Source: Rhodosporidiobolus odoratus
Taxonomy: Eukaryota; Basidiomycota; Microbotryomycetes; Sporidiobolales; Sporidiobolaceae
Direction of reading: 5' to 3'
NCBI GenBank assembly: GCA_034387635.1
Contig: JAOANU010000001.1
Coordinates: 124,001 to 188,000 of the forward strand
Length of the DNA: 64,000 bases
Shown here: positions 48,498 through 60,171 of the stretch, piece after piece
How positions within the stretch are numbered: position 1 is the stretch's first letter
How the letters are laid out: each line of letters begins with the position of its first letter
Notes under the pieces: model-generated
Databases searched by the model: none
Told to the model about the DNA's origin: nothing
Seen by the model: only the letters and a program-made list of their open reading frames with translations
Program-made: the position numbers and the translations under genes

Positions 48498-50383
48498 CTA
48501 ATCACGCTTCGCATGTCCACCATTTCCGCCCACAGCGCCGAGGGTGCCAGGGAGGGGAACGCTACCAATTTTGGCGAGGAGGCCGACGGAGAAGAGGACG
48601 AGGGCGATGAGGCCGAGCGAGGAGAAGAAGAGGAGGTTGAAGGGGCTGGTTAGATCCATGTCGAGCACAAGGAGAAGGATGTTAGCGTGACATGAGAAAC
48701 AGGGAAGGGAACGCCAAACGAGCGAGAAGGGCGACCAAGGAGGTAGATAAGGCGCACCTGCTCAAATCCTCCTTCTCGCACCCTTGCCCTTTCCACCTCC
48801 TCACCTTTCCTCCTTCATTCTCCTGCGTCGTACCACACTTGCAGACCCAGCACTCCCCCTCCTTCGTACTCAACCCTCGGACGGGCTTACCCCTCCCAAG
48901 GCACGACGCAGTCTGGTTTTTAACATCCTCAGGAGACTTGAAACAGATGTTTGAAGAAGGGACGATAGGCGCGTTCTTGGACCAATCGTCTTCCCCCCCT
49001 TCTTGACGAGGCGAGAAGACGGATCGACGGACATTGGCGTTGAGCGATTTGGCATGCGAGGAAGATCGGGTTTGGTACTGAGACCCGGCATGTTCGAAGG
49101 GCTTCATCCAGCCGGTACGTTTGCGGAGGAGAGGGGTTTGGTGAGGTGGGAGGGCGAGGAGGATGAGACGCGAACCCGCCGGGGAGGTGGAGGTCGAGGC
49201 AGTAAGGGAGGCGTGGAAGGCGGTCAGGGTGGAGGAGAGGAGGGAGGTGGCGCGCTGGTAGATTGGGGCGGAGGGCGAGTGGGCGGCGGCAAGGTCCTGC
49301 GGTAAGAAGCGTGAAAAGTCAGCACAAAACGAAGCAACAATTGGGAAGACCAGACGAGTGCGCACCTTCAACCCCTTGAGGTGAACCACAACGACCTGCG
49401 GTACCCCGCCGCTCTGCGGGCCAGAGTCAGAGGAAGACACGGCCGCAGAGGAGATCTCGTCGGCGAGAACCGCAAGCTTGTTGAGCTCGCGGACGAGAGG
49501 CATGGCGGACTGTGGCAGAAGATGTGTGCCCCGTCAGTCTCGGTGGCTAGCACTTAAGACTGGACATACGACGCCATGACACGTTTCCGGGAGACGGACA
49601 CAGTGGAGAAGGCGCACTTGATCGAGGAAATCCACCTCCCCCAACAACCCCATTCCCGGCAGCTCTCCCTCAACCTGCGCCTTGACGCCCTTCTTGCGCT
49701 TGGCGTCCTCCCAGCCGATCCAGCTTCCAACCTCCTCTCCAACCCAGCCTTGCCAGCCCTGAACGCTCTTTAATCCTTCCTCGACGAGCTCCTTCAAGCC
49801 TTTCACGCCTTGGCTGTTTTCGATCGACGCGGCGTCGAGTCCGAGGGAGGCGGCAAAGCGGTGGAGGTGGAGGGTGAGGGCGGAGAGGTACGAGTGGGAG
49901 GAGAGGGAAGGGATGGCGTAGGAGTGGAGAGTCGAGGTTAGGTACGTCGGGAGGGCGTCTGGACATGCGTAAACGGGTCATTTCGACGCGTTCCGGAGGC
50001 GCTCCTCATCGGTATGACGCGGTTGAAGCCAATGAGAGGAAGGAATGCGTACCCTGGCAGCCATACTTTGGGCACTCGAGGACGACGACGACCTTTTGTT
50101 CCTCTGGGTCGACTTGTTCTTTGAGGACCTGCTCCCATTGGCGACCTTTCCTTCCAGCGGGAAGGGGGAGGGAGACATGTTGAGAGACTGAGAGAAGGTG
50201 AGCCAGGAGTGCGTTGGTCTGGGGTGGCGTTAAAGTGAGGGAAGAAGGAGGAGAAGGAGCAGGAGAAGAGGGAGATGACGAGGAGAGGGAAGAGTGGGGA
50301 GAGTTGAAGTAGATTTGAGGTTGAGGTGCAGCTGCAGACGCTAGAGTGGCTGCTGCAGTCAGCAGTGCTGATGAAACCTTCAT
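48498..50383 (-). CDS. Vps3844-domain (DUF3844) ER/vacuolar-sorting protein
   Basis: The gene starts at ATG 50383 and ends at TAG 48498-48500, in about six exons. A clear signal peptide opens it (MKVSSALLTAAATLASA). A long luminal region follows (VVVVLECPKYGCQ, VEEGLKSVQGWQGWVGEE, VVVVHLKGLKDLAAAH). The C-terminus is the diagnostic Vps3844 domain: CFKSPEDVKNQTASCLGRGK, ECWVCKCGTT, WKGQGCEKEDLSSPFNLLFF, one membrane span (SLGLIALVLFSVGLLA) and the conserved tail LGAVGGNGGHAKRD. The Cys-rich block resembles an EGF-like knot. The domain is named for a vacuolar sorting role in yeast. The biochemical function is not established. The gene is divergent from THO1 with 277 bp between starts. Confidence 0.88.
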
Positions 50384-50660
50384 CGTGCTGCAAGCGAGAG
50401 AGCAGTCTCAAGTGGAGGAACGAGCGAGACGAGGGGACGAGATATATGAGGAGAGCTTCAGGGGGGTCTCACGTTCAAGTAATCCAGTAGACTGGACCTG
50501 AACGCTTGTGATTGTATAGTACACGCTCTACTGACTGGTCCCGCTTTTCAAGAGGCGCGTCAAATAAAATCCTTGTAGTCTCGGGTTCGCGTCAACATCG
50601 ACTACTCTGACCTGCTCATCTCGCTCTCACAGCGTGTCGTTAGCCTGCAACACAACAGCC
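50384..50660. promoter_or_regulatory. Divergent promoter of Vps3844-domain gene and THO1
   Basis: A 277-bp interval between two divergent start codons must hold both promoters. A short AT-richer patch lies around 50500-50575. No specific binding site is assigned. Confidence 0.45.
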
Positions 50661-51973
50661 ATGTCTACATACACCGAAGCAGAACTCAAGAAACTCACCG
50701 TACCCAAACTCAAGGTGCTTTCCTCTCCTCCCTCTTACCGGCTCCACCTGCTCTTCACTACCCATTTCTCATCCCTGACTGAATCCCTGCCCACACACTG
50801 CATACAGGAACTACTCGCCAACCACTACCTCCCCGTCACCGGCAACAAGCCCGACCTAATCTCTCGCATCCTCTCGTCGTCCCTCTCCCCCTCCGACCCC
50901 CCTACAACCGACACCACCGGCTCCGCCTCTGCCGTAGACGAACCCGACGGACTTGGCCACTCGGGTCTCGCCGAGACGAGTGCCAGCGTCGTGGCCGAGA
51001 CGGAGCAGAGTGCGAAGGGAGTGGTTGAGGGGACTAACCTCGGTCAGGTGCAAGAGGTGGAGCAGGAGACTGGAGGAGAGGAAGCGCAGAAAGCTGCGGA
51101 GAAGGAAGCGCAGGAAAAGGTTGAACTGGCAAAGAAGGCGAGGGACGTAGAGGAGGAAAAGAGGAAAAAGAGAATGGAGCGGTTTGGAGGGAATGGAGTG
51201 GCTGGGACAAACGGGAGTGGACTGAGCGAGGAGGAAGAGGCAAAGCAGAAGAGGGCGGAGAAGTTTGGGTTCACGGTGGAAAATGGGCAGGGGGACGGAA
51301 AGTTGGACAAGGTGCGCTTTTTCTTCGATATCTACCTCTTCAGCCTGCTCCCTTCTCGCCGCCTTTTTTCTCCGTTGTTCCGACTTCTTAAGGTGCATTT
51401 AGTAACATTGAACATTCTCTACAGTCCCTCGCCGCCCTCGACGCCCCTCTCGGCCAACGCCGCTCGCGACCCGAGAAGAAGGACAGCAAAACTGCGGGCC
51501 AGACCTCGAAAACAACCCCCTCAACCGAGACCTCAATCACCGCCGCCGCCTCAGCGTCCAAGAACGGTAAAGTCTCGGCAGCGGAAGCTGCGACTGAACC
51601 GGCAGCGGCTGTTGCGGCGGATCCCGAGTTGAAGAAGAAGTGCGTAGCGCTCTCGCGGTCTTTCTCTGCTTCACCCCCATCTCCTGGACAGGATGTGACT
51701 CTGATTGACCTCCTTAAACTCGTGCAGGCTCGAAGCTGAAGAAGAGAAGAAGCGCAAGCGAGCGGAACGGTTCGGAGGAGGAGCAGCGGTAAGTCCTTCC
51801 GCATTCCCCCTTCCTCTACCTTGTTCTGCTCGCAGTACCCGCAAGCCCTCTACTGACGCCCCGACAACCTCCTTTCTCCTCTCCTGTCCCCCTGTCGCCT
51901 TGTTACCTCTGGCCCGACCACTCACTTCGACCTTTGACTTACGCAGGAGAAAAAAGCAAAGGTTGACGCTTAA
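50661..51973 (+). CDS. THO1: SAP-domain mRNA-export protein, THO1/SARNP-like
   Basis: Five exons (50661-50714, 50808-51311, 51425-51639, 51728-51788, 51947-51973) join in frame to 286 residues. The N-terminal SAP motif is YTEAELKKLTVPKLKELLAN then YLPVTGNKPDLISRIL, split by an intron at the middle of the motif. An acidic coiled region follows. Two or three copies of the SARNP-type KRxERFG motif are present: KKRMERFGGNG, KQKRAEKFGFTV and KRKRAERFGGGAA. In SARNP/Tho1 these bind the DEAD-box helicase UAP56/Sub2 and couple it to mRNP assembly and export. The end is Lys-rich (EKKAKVDA). Nuclear location is expected. Confidence 0.92.
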
Positions 51974-52313
51974 ACGGCTTAACCAGACTATTCGGTGCCG
52001 CGCGCGAGGAGGAATCGACAAGATGCCGATAGCTTGTACGTATGTGCTTGTATTGACCTCGACGTGATCACGCAAAGACCACGGCAACACGCGTGTTTCA
52101 CTAGTAACAGGCTGCGAGTCTCGCCTGCATTCTTCTTTACCGTTGACGTACGAGTGTCGCCTTCCGCAGCTGTAAAGCACGTCGGCAATTTTGGGCCTCA
52201 TCGCTGCTGTTTCTCGCTCGACAGTCGCCATACGGTCGCTCTCGTTTCGCTCGCGGCTGCATTGCCTTGACCTCCTTGACGAAGACTGCAAGTTGTTCGT
52301 TTACTGACCCATC

Positions 52314-52925
52314 ACGGCGTAGGCTGCGGTAACCTGTTCCGCCCGGGTTCCGTCAACCCGCGAGAAAATGGCATGGATCACATGGTCATGGTGAAAGAGG
52401 TTGGAATCCTCAGAAAACCTCGTTTCCAAAACAGCCAACCTACTCAGAGGACATGCAAAATCCCGCTCATCGATGGTCCAACACCATGTAGCAGATCTAG
52501 CCCGCCAGCGCGAGGAGGAACACAAGAGGATGGGGCAGATCGTTCACGGCATTGTGAGCTTCTTTTCCCAAAGCTCGTACTTGATGGCCTACTTACAGAG
52601 CTTACTGCGCAAATGACTGGACAATCGATTGAGTGGAATGCAGTGCGGTCACTTCTTTTGCTTTATTACTCACACACCAATCTTCTTTACTTTCGACAAG
52701 TTGTGCAGTGCCCGCGCCGATTATTTGACCCAGTGAGCGACGTTGTGGGTCCAGTAGCTTTCACATTGACGCTGGAAGGAGTCCCTAGGCGCAAAGAGAA
52801 CGGAACCGTGCAGACTCTGTATTCCGCCGGGGTCCCTGGGACACGCTTTCCGCACCAGCCTACCTCGCTGTGCAGCCCTGTACTACGGTCTCAGCTCTGC
52901 TTCCAGCACTGGTCAGGGATGGTAA
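52314..52925 (+). pseudogene. Decayed WPxWT-family locus E
   Basis: The stretch 52475-52554 reads MVQHHVADLARQREEEHK and RMGQIVHGI before GTGAGC, matching VITHHVQSLAHQRET and GRLVDEI before GTGAGC in member D. Upstream, the core position reads WITWSW followed by a TGA in the same frame. After the intron, ELTAQMTGQS lines up with ELQSKMGHDT of D. At 52833-52925 the frame SLGHAFRTSLPRCAALYYG ends in TGQGW and TAA, the same length and end as D. The 3' splice site before this last exon is missing where D has TTTGCAG. Together these suggest an old copy with at least one stop and a lost splice site. An active gene with different splicing is not excluded. Confidence 0.5.
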
Positions 52926-53824
52926 TGGCCGTAAGTAGGCTTTGGCGGGAAACCAAGCCAAGGTTCGGGTTTAGATGCCTTAGTAGAGCAGCAACAGTAC
53001 AACCACATGAAGAACTGCTCGTTGCTAATTGACTACTTGTGCGCTTGCAGATTCACGTCGGCCACTGTATGCTTCACCTACTCTAGTCGGCGAGTAGCGG
53101 TCATCTCGATCGATTCCAGAAAGCTCGCCAAGGTAAGGGGGGACATGGCGGATCGGAAGAGAGGAAAAAGGGGAAAGTCAAGGAGGAACGAGCGGGGAGG
53201 TAGTGGGAAAAGGCTGAAAGCGCGACGGCAGAGGACAGGGTAGACTACAGAGACATGCAGAGTACTTGAGAATATAGCAGGAGGACGATAGGGGAGGATG
53301 GTGGGATAGAGAACGACTACGGGCAGAAAGTCAGTAGCTGCACACCTAGAGGTTGGTGAACGACTCGCAGCGTACCTTTGAGTCGCGAGCGGGACTCAAG
53401 GAGGGTAAGGGGACTCGACTCGGCGGTAGCGCTGCAAGGAGGGGTGTTAGGGCTGCAGCTAGGAAGAGAGGAAGACGGCGTACTCACAACCTAGGTAGGG
53501 ACGCGATGCGATAGCGGTGAAGAGGAGTTCAACCCGAAATCGTGCGGAGAGGGAGAGGACGGGCTCAGTCGCGGCTTCTCGCCAACTCGGCACCGCTTCT
53601 TTGCCGCGTCTCAACTCGCCTTAGCTCCGGTGAACCTCATCACGCAAGCTAGAATCATCTACCTTCTGTACTGCTTTTGGCTTTGCAGACCAAGTTGAGA
53701 AGGTCAGCGGACCTTAAGGCCCGGTGAGCAGACTTGTCCGGCTTGACCGGAGAAAGACTACAGTGTATCTAACAGCGTCGAATGTGTATAGAAGGTATAT
53801 TGTGGCGCCCGAGATCGTCAAAAG

Positions 53825-53845
53825 ATCCACTTGCAAGAAGTGGAT
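53825..53845. repeat. Perfect short inverted repeat
   Basis: ATCCACTT (53825-53832) and AAGTGGAT (53838-53845) pair perfectly around a 5-nt loop, in sequence with no gene. It could be a chance palindrome or a terminator-like or mobile-element remnant. Confidence 0.5.
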
Positions 53846-54476
53846 GTAACCAGCTTTCCTCCTTACTCTGGTCATTCAGTGCATTGATTGCGGCGTGGCA
53901 AAGCCTGCTTCAGCTTGTCCAAGCTTTTGTTCGTCTGTTAAAAGGGGTCAAAGTTGACTGAAATACCCTGCCTGGAGTACGCAAGCTGACACCGTCTTCC
54001 TGACAAAGCAACCTGGCCTCTGCAGACTGGCAAGCCGCTTCGCGGCCGGAGTTTCGGCCCTGTCAGAAATATGGTGCGTCAACGTGTGCCCCGTGATGAA
54101 AGACACGAACCTGGCCTGGAGGTGATACTTGACACTGCTCACTTCCTACCTCACAGGGAACCCTTGCTCACCCTTGCCGCGCTGCTCTATCTTGACGCCT
54201 GGCGTGGTACTATGGTGTCAACTATGTGGCGCAGAGCGAGTACTGATCGGTGTACTACATTGAGAGTGGGGCCAATCAGTGCAGTAAAGCAGATGGCAAC
54301 ACTGTGCAAAGCCGAGCCAACTCTGCTCATTTCCGATCAGCGCAACACAATCAGGTTACATTAGTAATGCCGCTTTGCTCTAGACTTCCAAAAGCAGTAC
54401 CGTGGCTACTTTGTAGGTGCTGTTAAGTCCACCTTTTCTCCCGAGTTGAGAAGGTCAGAGAATTGTCTCGGCCCTG

Positions 54477-54500
54477 TGGGATGAGATGAGATGAGATGAG
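54477..54500. repeat. ATGAG pentanucleotide tandem repeat
   Basis: Nearly five uninterrupted copies of ATGAG lie in the orphan island. It is a simple microsatellite. Confidence 0.8.
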
Positions 54501-54964
54501 TCGGTCCAACGAGACAAGCTGGTCCTGTAGCATCAGCGGCAAGGCGGCTCAACCTATACCTACGATGGATCTAATCAAGTTCCGATCAGAGAAGCATAGC
54601 AAGCCGGCAGGAGGCCGAGCCAAGTCCCGGTGAGCTGGGGATGGAAACGATCGCACGGTGTCCCTTCGCGCCTTCGTCAGGCTCCTGTTTGCCGTGCTCG
54701 GCGGAGGTCACCCGACTGACTTCTGGTGCTGCCTCGATACGGTCTGAGGTATCCCGTCCAGCTCACATGGAAGCAGGGTCGCACTGCTGTATCTGTTTGC
54801 TGACGCTGGCACATGTCTGTCCGCACCTCTTCTTGTCTGGCTAGGATTCCGAGCTCACCGAGAGCACTCGCTACGGATTCACCGCGGAGTGTGGCTCTCA
54901 TACCCCTGGGAAGCGCGACTCGCTTTCTCTTTCTTCCCTTGGCTTCTCTCACCTTAGATACAAT

Positions 54965-56115
54965 ATGGCTGTTGCCCACATCGTCCCCCGTCGAGGCGTC
55001 GCGTACTTCTACGACTACGACGAGTACTTCAAAGCTCCAGTCCAGAGTCTGGCCCGGGAACTTTTCCCGCACAGCAGTGTAGAACAGAATATCTGGACTG
55101 CCCGTGTGAGATCCCAGATACCTAAAGACCTATGGAACAGCTGGTCACCAGAGGGTCAGGAGCACATCAAGCTATGGCTGGAGATGTATCAGCAACTCGG
55201 AGTGCAGGTCTCGCCTGACAATGTAAGTTCGCATGTTGTCTTGAGCATACAGCTTAGCTGACCGCCATAAGTTGGCTTGACAGCATGAGCCTTTTGTCCA
55301 GCGGATCAAGGATCAAGGAGGACGAGCGGTGCCAAACGAGTTCCTCTTGTGCTGTTCTTTTCTTGCAGTGCTGACTCCGTTCCGGTTGGACCCGCCACAG
55401 CTCTGTGCGCGCCCGGACAACCTACTGCAGGCGGTCCGTCGGCTCAGTAAACGAGGTGACCCCGGTACAGGATGCTTGCTCTATCGGGAGTATGTAGCCC
55501 ACAGAACCCGCACGCAGGGCGACCCATATGATCTGATTGTGCGGAAGGAGGTCGACATCGTCAACTACCTCGCCTCCAAGTGGGCTGCCTACAGCCCAGA
55601 GCAGCAAGAGCTAGCCATACAGGTCATCACGCATCACGTCCAGTCCCTCGCGCACCAGCGGGAAACAAATGTCGAGCTCGGCAGGCTGGTAGACGAGATT
55701 GTGAGCCTGGCTCCTTAAACTGCTCTTACCACAGGCGGAGCCAGCAGCCGAATGCTTGCAGCCTGCTGATGCATCTTTGCCCAGATGACCGGCGAGATGA
55801 TTGAAGCAGTAGTGGTATCCCCTTTTTTCTCTGTATGTAGTTCCTGGCTTGCACTTGACCTTCCTCAGTTTACAGTTCGAGCTACAAAGCAAAATGGGAC
55901 ATGACACAGCAAGGAACATGGTGAGTCGGACAATTCCCTTACTCACAGCGAACCAACGGGTTATTGTCTGCACACAGAAACTTCATGGAGAAAAGGTCTG
56001 CTAATTCCGCTCTTTGCAGGGATCCTTATCGCACTCTTTTAGCCCTGGTTTCGCTCGTCGTGCAGCGCTATACTATGGTACTGAGCACGTGGCGAGGACT
56101 GGCCAGGGATGGTGA
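54965..56115 (+). CDS. WPxWT orphan family member D (divergent branch)
   Basis: Exons 54965-55222, 55284-55700, 55876-55920, 55978-55995 and 56020-56115 join, all in phase 0, to 277 residues. The first exon starts MAVAHIVPRRGVAYFY and holds the N-terminal module (PKDLWNSWSPEGQEHIKLWL), comparable to HWNKWTTASQASF of member C. The second holds the middle module: VDIVNYLASKWAAYSPEQQE, where RWPxW has become KWAAY, ending VELGRLVDEI. The C-terminal FMP(Y/W) module of A-C is absent. Instead there are a 15-residue exon, a 6-residue exon and a last exon ending RRAALYYGTEHVARTGQGW, shared with locus E. No signal peptide, membrane span or known domain is seen. An alternative ending at 55786-55788 through another acceptor is possible. 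Function is unknown. Confidence 0.55.
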
Positions 56116-56376
56116 TGGTCTCGACGAGGCATGGGCAGTTTATGTAGAGTCTCGCGGATTCCGGGACAGCAGCGGCGCAGTCTGGGTCTATGTGCAGAGC
56201 CTCTAGACCTTCCACTTAGTCTGTTTTCTTTGCTTTCCCTCGATGCTCCCGGAAGCCCAGCTTGAGAAGGTCTTCCAACGAAACCCGCGCTTGAAGCCCA
56301 TTCTGGGAGCCCTCTAGTGGACGTCAAGCTGGTGATACTATGTAGTTGTACAGTAGAGTCCCGATCCTGCCGCCAG
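56116..56376. other. Short convergent intergenic region
   Basis: This lies between the end of orphan gene D and the stop of the TMEM184-like gene on the other strand. I see nothing of note in it. Confidence 0.4.
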
Positions 56377-59300
56377 CTACGTCCAAGGATTATCCGCCTC
56401 GGCCACTCCTTCCGGCAGTCTACTCCTAACACCGTCCCTTCCCGCCGCAGTCACCTCCTCATCAACCCCGGCCTGCCTCGCGACACGTTCCTCCTCCATC
56501 ACCGAGACCCTCACCACGTCTCCCTCGTCCGCTCTCGCGCCTCGAGCCTCAGCCTGGTCCGGGAGGACATCCTTGACTCCCGCCCTCTCCCCTTCCACCG
56601 GATCCAGCACGGCTTCCCCTTTTACCGGCTCCTCGTTCTCCAGCCCTGGTGGCGTGTACGCTACGCGGTAGACTCGTGTACGTGCCGCACCCGTCGGTTC
56701 ACCTTTCCGCCTAGCCCGGATTTGCTCTTCTTCCTCGGCTTGCAGGTCCTCGACTACGAGATCGACGGCGTCGGGAGGGAGTTTGCTGCAAGGCGTAGAT
56801 TTGGTAGAGGTGGAAGAAGAGGAGCGGGAGAGGGTGAAGGGCAAGACGGCCGAGAGGAGGTTTTTAGACGCTTCGAGGGCGGAAGAACCGACGGGTGGAG
56901 GGTGGTCTGCGTCGGTGGCGGGGTCTGAGGGAGAGGTAATATCGTGCTTGTGCTCGTGGCGAGCGGTCGAGGCGGAGGGCGTAGGGGCAGGAGATCGAGA
57001 TCGACGGTCGCGCTCGGCAAGAGCGCCATAGGAGCCGGAACGACCATTGGGCGAAGGCCGGACAGAGTCCTTCCCCTTCCCTTTGCCTCGTCGCAATCCG
57101 TCGCGGAAGCGGTGGAAGTGGAACCTGCCAGCGAGAATTGCTTCCTCCTCGTCGTGTCGTCGTCGACGAGCGGCAGAGCGAGAGGCGTCGACCACGGGGT
57201 AAGACCAGTCGCCTACCAGAGTCGCATCACAGTGAGCAAGCGTCCGGGGGGCATGAAACAAGACGCGGCGCAGAGCCAAAGAGGGAGGAGCGAGTCGAGG
57301 GAAGTACGCACCATACTCCAATTCCCTCGCTTCTGCAAACACCTTTTCCGACTCCTCCCACTCTTCCTTCCTTCGCTCCTTCTCCTGTACCTCACCATCT
57401 TCTTCGTCCTCCGGTCCATGGAACTCCAAACTCCCTTCACTTTCCCTACCATCCTCCTCGTCGCTAAGCTCATCATAAGCCCTATGCCGTTCCCACCACC
57501 TCTTCCCCTCCCCCGCTCCTCCTGCCTCGGCATCCTCCCTCTCCCTGACCGAATGGTCGATATGAAACGGTTCCTCATCATGACTCAACGGCGCATACCC
57601 CTCCTCGGCCTCCACCCTCCTCTCCAACCTCTTATGAATCTCATGAATCGGTCGACTCGCCAACCCGGCTTTTAAGCCCTGTCGCGTGTACGCTTCACCG
57701 GCTCGACCAGAGGCGGGTCCTTTTGGCATGTTGAGCCAGTATTTGCGACCGTCGACTGAGTAGCGGAGGCCGGCGGCGATGCGGCGGTCTCGGATCAGGC
57801 CTTCTGAGTGCAGGGCTCCGGAAGCGGGTTCAAAGGTTCGATAGGAGAAACCGGTGCCGCGGAGGGTGGTGACCGAGTCGAGGTAGAGGTCTTTCGAGCT
57901 GCAGAGGAAGCGGAAGAAAGGCGGCGGCGAGTGGCGGATGCAGTAACATCAGAGGGCCAGTCAGCGCTGCGCGGCTACCAGACGAGGGAGTAAGGTCAAG
58001 TAGAGAGGAACGGAAAGTGACGGACCCGAACGCGTCCTTGAAGGCCCACCAAACAGGGAGCCTTCCGCTATACACATTCTGCTTGTCAACGTAGTCGGTG
58101 TCTGCACGAGGTGAATGTCAATAGCCACCGTATACCTTTAGGTCTGCAGCGCCGTCACCATGCCATGAGACAGAAGTGGACGGTACATGAAGGCGAGCGA
58201 GACTGACAGGAGAATGCGTAGAGATGCAGAAAGGCGAAGAGCGGCATCTCGAAGCAAATGAGCGTGTCCTGAATGGCGAGCGACAATTGTTCCGTCTCGT
58301 AGCGGTCTGCAGACGAGCGAGAATACAACGTCAGTCCAGGCAGAGGCCGTAGGATAGGAGGAACTTTGAGCGGCAGAGCTTTTCGTGAAAGAGTCGGGAT
58401 GGAAAGCGACTCGGTGCTGCTGGAGGACGTACGTGATTTGATCCAGCCCAAGGCAACCAGGATACTCACCGCAAAGCTCTGCCAAAACGAGAAGAAAATG
58501 ATGCCTTTGACGCAGAGGAACTGTAGACGATCAGGAGCAAAGCGGATCGCGGCAGAGAGCATGAAGGAATTAGGATCGTTGGGAAGGCGGTGTTGCGTCA
58601 AGAGGAAAGAGTGTGATATCAGCAGGTAAGTGGGAAGGCTAAAAATGTCATCCAGCGCACCTTTGGCATTGGCCTGTAAGGCTTGAGGTCGTCGTGCGTT
58701 GCGACCCAGAACATGGCTAGACAGTATAGCGAAAGTGAGACCGACAGGTTGTACGCAACGGAGATGTAGGTATCTGGGGCGGCATCCGGGCGAGTCAGCG
58801 TCGAGGAACAGACTAAGCTCACGGAGTGACCAAGAGGACCGAGGGAAAGTAGGAAGAGGACGTACAGCCAGAGTCCTTGGCGAGATGTCCGTCGTTGTAC
58901 TTTCCGAACGCCTTGAGAACGACGGTAAGCCCGGCGAGGAGTGGCTTGATCTGGACGTATTCTGCGGAACCTCGTCAGAGGCGTCAGCTCGGCACAGTCG
59001 GATGAAGGCGACGAGGTGCCAGATAGCCAGCGCACGGAGAATTCCTCGTTTGAGACCTAGGAACGTGAAAGGATCGCTCGCGTCCATTGGAGAGATGCAC
59101 CAGCCGATGGGCGCGGGATGAGGGTAAGGAGGTCGACCGTGGAGGGAGATGAGGAGCGAGCGCTCGCCACCGCTGCGGTCATGAGGTCACACTCAGTACG
59201 AGTCGACAGCAGCCGAGAGGGGACAGAGAAGAAAGGCACGGACAGGTATTCCACGAGGAGGGAGAAGAAACAGCTGCGCCACAAGACCGGTTAACATCGC

Positions 59301-59832
59301 TTCCTGTACACGTCGTTGGCCGAGATTGCAGACATACTAGATAACAAAGGCCTGTCACACGTGGGACGTCTGTCAGCTTGATGGTCCTGAGAGAGACGGG
59401 AAGATGAGGTCGAGAAAGCTGCGAACCTCGTAGACATCCCTGAAAGCGTCGAGGAAGAATGCGGCGTCGAGCGAGTAGAGCGAGATGAGGGACGAGAGGG
59501 AGTAGATGGGTACCCTGTTGCGAACGGAGTTGGGGACAGGCGGTAAGGACCGGATCGGGGGAAAAAAGGTGAAGAGGAAAAGCGAGGAATCAGGGTCAAC
59601 GTTGGCTCATGCGGCGAGTGAATGACCGGAGAGGAGACGAGACGTACATGACGAGGATCCTGACGACCATTCTCTGTAACCTGGGTTTGTGATAGTGCTT
59701 GAGTTGAAGCCATACTGTCCATAGACTCAACAAAGTGGACAGTCCAGCGGAGAGAGTGGCGGTCAAGAGTATAGAGAATGGTAAATGCGATCCTGAACCT
59801 TGTCCAGTGTCGTTATCTGCGAGATTTCCCAT
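56377..59832 (-). CDS. TMEM184/DUF300 (Hfl1-like) multi-span membrane protein
   Basis: The gene starts at ATG 59832 (MGNLADNDTGQGSG) and ends at 56377, in roughly ten exons. Seven hydrophobic segments are visible, with family landmarks between them: RMVVRILVMVPIYSLSS, FRDVYEAFVIYCFFSLLVEY, LGGERSLLISLHG, GLKRGIL then QYVQIKPLLAGLTVVL, VSLSLYCLAMFWVATHDDL, LCVKGIIFFSFWQS and ICFEMPLFAFLHLYAF. This is the organic solute transporter alpha/DUF300 fold. In fission yeast the relative Hfl1 sits on the vacuole and recruits lipidated Atg8. The C-terminal half is a long, charged cytosolic tail (KRWWERHRAYDELSDEEDG, Arg/Ser/Pro-rich) ending EADNPWT. An upstream-open extension lacks an ATG. Transport or Atg8 binding here is inference. 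Confidence 0.88.
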
Positions 59833-60171
59833 TTCTTCACGACTCGTAGTCCAAGTGGGGATGACGACCACTTGAAACGACCACGACAACGACGTGGGAC
59901 AGCTTGCGGTACAGCGGATTCGGTTGCTGTACTGCTATGGACGCCTTTGTTGAGGTATTGGACCCTGCGCGAGGTGATCGACGAGAGCGCAAGAAAGCGG
60001 ATGACGGAGATGGGACGACGGCGACGGCGACAACGACAAGATTTTCTCTCTGTGCTGGTGCATCTTCATGTCAAGCTCAATAATAACAAATGACAGACAC
60101 TGGCGCACACTGTCACCGGCGAAGCAACCGGTGTGATATTGACCAAAGTCGCACTCTCTGCTCCACTTGCT
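59833..60171. other. Intergenic region upstream of the TMEM184-like gene
   Basis: This is about 340 bp between the TMEM184-like start and the DBP10 stop, both on the minus strand. It holds the DBP10 3' end and the promoter of the membrane protein. No gene is seen. Confidence 0.45.

Larger units (their letters stand above)
52926..54964. other. Orphan-island intergenic DNA between loci E and D
   Basis: About 2 kb without a recognised gene. It includes a perfect 8-bp hairpin (53825-53845), a pentanucleotide tandem repeat (about 54477-54500) and scattered short frames (54071-54364, 54641-54844) with no recognisable content. The final 200 bp before 54965 are CT-rich and likely promote gene D. Confidence 0.4.

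Noticed and set aside
53693..54458. 15-base identical word AGTTGAGAAGGTCAG at 53693 and 54444, with similar words at 22151 and 56262
   Set aside because: A 15-mer pair is expected by chance in a window this size, and GAG-AAG-GTC is a favoured codon string here. Flanks do not match, so no mobile element is claimed.
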